The notes under the pieces are model-generated. The model was not told where the DNA came from, made no database searches, and was given only the letters and a program-made list of their open reading frames with translations. Below, piece after piece: positions 61,976 through 64,000 of a stretch of 64,000 bases of DNA. Source of the DNA: Colocasia esculenta (Eukaryota > Streptophyta > Magnoliopsida > Alismatales > Araceae); NCBI GenBank assembly GCA_014218235.1, contig CM024760.1, positions 64,296,961 to 64,360,960 of the forward strand, written 5' to 3'. Every line of letters begins with the position of its first letter. Position 1 is the first letter of the stretch. The translations under genes were made by a program, and so were the position numbers.

Positions 61976-61983
61976 TTGTAGTG

Positions 61984-63995
61984 TTTGTAGACCCAAAAGT
62001 TCTGTCATCAACATTGATTTGGACAACAATAATTTGATTATTGACAATTTTGGTCTACAATACCTCTTATGTAACCTTTATTCAGCAAGAATGAGCTCAG
62101 GCGGTCATACCAAGCTCTTGGATCTTGCTTAAGACCATAAAGAGCCTTATTAAGTTTGAAAATATGATCTGGAAAATTTTCATTTTCGAAACCGGGAGGT
62201 TGTTCTACAAAAACATTTTCATTGATGTAGCCATTCAAAAAAACACTTTTTACATCCATTTGATAAACTTTGAATTTCAAAGATGATGCAAAAGTAATAA
62301 ATATCCTCACGGCTTCTAGTCTAGCTACAGGGGCATATGATTCTTCAAAATCAATACCAAACTCTTGATTGTACACTTTGGCAACTAGTCTAGCTTTATT
62401 CCTAACAACCTGCCCATTTTCATTCAATTTATTTCTGAATACCCATCTAGTACCTATCACAGATTGATCACTAGGTCTGGGTACTAATTTCCACACTTGA
62501 TTTCTGTTAAATTAATCAAGTTCAGCATGCATTGCATTGATCCAATCCTTACTGGTTAGAGCTTCATCAATAGACTTAAGTTCAATTTGAGAAATTAGTG
62601 CCAGTGGGTCTTCATTTATTGCATTCATAAAGGATGATCTAGTCCTAATTCTATCATGCACATTACCAACTACATTCTCAATTGGATGATTTGTTAAAAG
62701 TCTATTTTTAGGAATTACCTCTTGGGGTTCATTCAGTTCTGGAATAATATTATTTGATCCACTTGTAGTAGGTGATTGATTGTCTAGATTTTCAAATGGA
62801 TCTCCATTCTCTTCAACAATTGGTGAAGATTCGACAGTGAAGTCATCTTCTTCATTACTTTGAGGAACCCTGCAAGATATAGAGTCATCAGTTTGATATG
62901 AATTTTCATCAAAAACTACATGTGGAGATTCTTCCACAGTTTTAATCTTGAGAATGTAAACTCTATAAGCTTTAGAGATTTTTGAATAACCAAGGAAAAT
63001 GGCTTCAAGACTTTTGACATCAAATTATCAAGATTTTCTTTATGGTTGTTATGTATAAAGCACTTGCAACCAAAGATTTTAAAATAGGACAAAGTTGGCT
63101 TTTTATTTTTCAAAATTTCATAGGGGGTTTTTCTGATATTTGGTCTGACCAATGCTCTGTTCAAGATGTGATTTGTTGTGTTCACAACTTCAGCCCAGAA
63201 GAAGAGCATAGATCTAGCCATTTCCACAATGATTCTATTCTTCTTTTCCACAACTCTATTTTGTTTTGTAGTTCTTGGAGAAGAGAATCTGTGGAAAATG
63301 TTCAGTTCAGCACATAAATCAGAAAAATTCTTGTTATCAAATTCTCCCCCATGATCAGTCAAAATGGATTTGATTTTATGTGAAAAACCCATTAAGGCAT
63401 TGGTACAAAATTTCTTGAATTCTTGACAAGCATCAGTTTTGTGGGATAGAAATATAACCCAAGTGTATCTAGTAAAATCATCAATGATGACAAGTCCATA
63501 TTTTTTACCACTAAGACTGAGAATTCTTGTTGGCCCAAAAAAGTCTATATGTAGTAATTCTAGTGGCTTAGAAGTGAGTACATCATTGAAAATTTTAAAA
63601 GATTTTTCTAGTTTGTTTTCCTTGAGCACATACCCCACAAAGTTGATTTTCAACATTTGGAAAAGATTCAGGAAGTACTTTAACTAGATTTAGCTGTAAG
63701 AGTTTATTTATTATGTTGAAACTTGCATGACCAAGTCTTTTGTGCCATATCCATGCAACTTCAGTCTTATTAGCAACCAAATAGATGTTTTCAACAAAGT
63801 TTTTATCAAGATTGATCATGTAGACATTGTTTTCTCATTTTCCAATATATATATTTTTTGTAGAAGTCTGATTCAAAAACAACTTTGTGACCCTTGTCAC
63901 ATAGTTGGCTAATGCTCAAAAGATTATAATTCAAACCATCAACTAACAAAACATTTTCAATTGAGTTTGAGGAGGATTTACCAACCTTACTAGAT
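61984..63995 (-). pseudogene. Copia polyprotein, GAG-pre-integrase, integrase and reverse transcriptase start
   Basis: From the window end downward: GAG-pre-integrase zinc domain (WIWHKRLGHASFN, LCGVCAQGKQ, 63819-63600), then integrase core (ELLHIDFFGP, SILTDHGGEFDN, QNRVVEKKNR, carrying D, D and E, 63656-62916). A linker with acidic, Ser-rich sequence (62937-62512) follows. Reverse transcriptase comes last (VIGTRWVFRNKLNENG, YAPVARLEAVRI, QMDVKSVFLNG, KALYGLKQDPRAWYDRL, 62496-62038). It ends at the active-site region, where the usual Y of YVDD is N (INVDDRTFGST). Frame changes near 63600 and 63020 and a stop near 62510 break the frame. The domain order (integrase before RT) proves Copia, and the motifs are closest to the SIRE/Opie group. 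Confidence 0.9.
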
Positions 63996-64000
63996 CCAAT

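Larger units (their letters stand above)
30678..61983 (+). mobile_element. Giant 31.3-kb CACTA transposon carrying a satellite array
   Basis: The left terminus CACTACAAGAAAAAGCGG (30678) and the right terminus ccgctttttcttgtagtg (to 61983) form a perfect inverted repeat of 31 bp, flanked by the 3-bp duplication TTT (30675-30677 and 61984-61986). Removal of the insert rejoins the Copia reverse transcriptase frame, which confirms the boundaries independently. Inside, in order: subterminal repeats, a (CT)n and C-rich tract, an AT-rich non-coding part, the TNP2-type transposase region (34398-37700), the second gene (38188-61399) with a 21-kb satellite in its last intron, and right subterminal repeats. 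Both genes are on the + strand. The perfect termini suggest a young insertion, while frameshifts in the genes are either decay or sequencing errors. Confidence 0.95.

Overview
This is repeat-rich nuclear DNA from a flowering plant. The evidence is CACTA transposons with plant-type TNP2 transposases, a Copia element resembling the plant Sireviruses, LTRs with plant Tekay-like ends and a tRNA-iMet primer site, an RTE-type LINE tail, and spliced fragments of NAC, isoflavone-reductase-like and LON-domain genes. I see no intact stand-alone host gene, no rRNA or tRNA gene and nothing prokaryotic. The species cannot be named from the sequence.

Layout, left to right. 1-680: unidentified. 802-1240: two related minisatellites. 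1500-2937 and 9931-10080: a decayed second gene (Transposase_24/DUF8039 type) of an old CACTA element, split by a complete gene-capturing CACTA at 2938-9930 (3-bp duplication CTC). That insert carries spliced fragments of a LON-domain gene, a phenylcoumaran-benzylic-ether/isoflavone-reductase-like gene and a NAC transcription factor, all on the + strand. 12030-12466: a CACTA right end that fits the old element. 12723-16217: a decayed TNP2 transposase on the - strand, from another CACTA. About 17870-18095: a LINE 3' end. 18302-22540: a 4.2-kb LTR region that is one large inverted repeat, followed by a tRNA-iMet primer-binding site and a G/T-rich non-coding internal region (22541-24711 and 27698-28577). 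That internal region is split by a solo LTR (24712-27697). From 28578 to the window end: a Copia element on the - strand (3' LTR, RNase H and RT, then the rest of RT, integrase and GAG-pre-integrase).

The Copia reverse transcriptase is split by a 31.3-kb CACTA element (30678-61983, duplication TTT, 31-bp terminal inverted repeats). This element has a TNP2-type transposase region (34398-37700) and a second gene (38188-61399). The last intron of the second gene (40260-61339) is almost entirely a satellite array of about 115 monomers of 182-184 bp. The array has a higher-order order of monomer types. The splice sites are canonical and the flanking exons join in phase.

The nesting order is therefore gypsy-like LTR element, then Copia, then the giant CACTA, with the satellite growing inside the CACTA intron. 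The most notable items are the intronic satellite, the three-gene Pack-CACTA, a tandem array of mini-exons with splice sites (38366-38808), and the palindromic LTR. Many single-base indels between about 40.9 and 53.7 kb look like unpolished long-read sequence, so frameshifts in this element should be read with caution.
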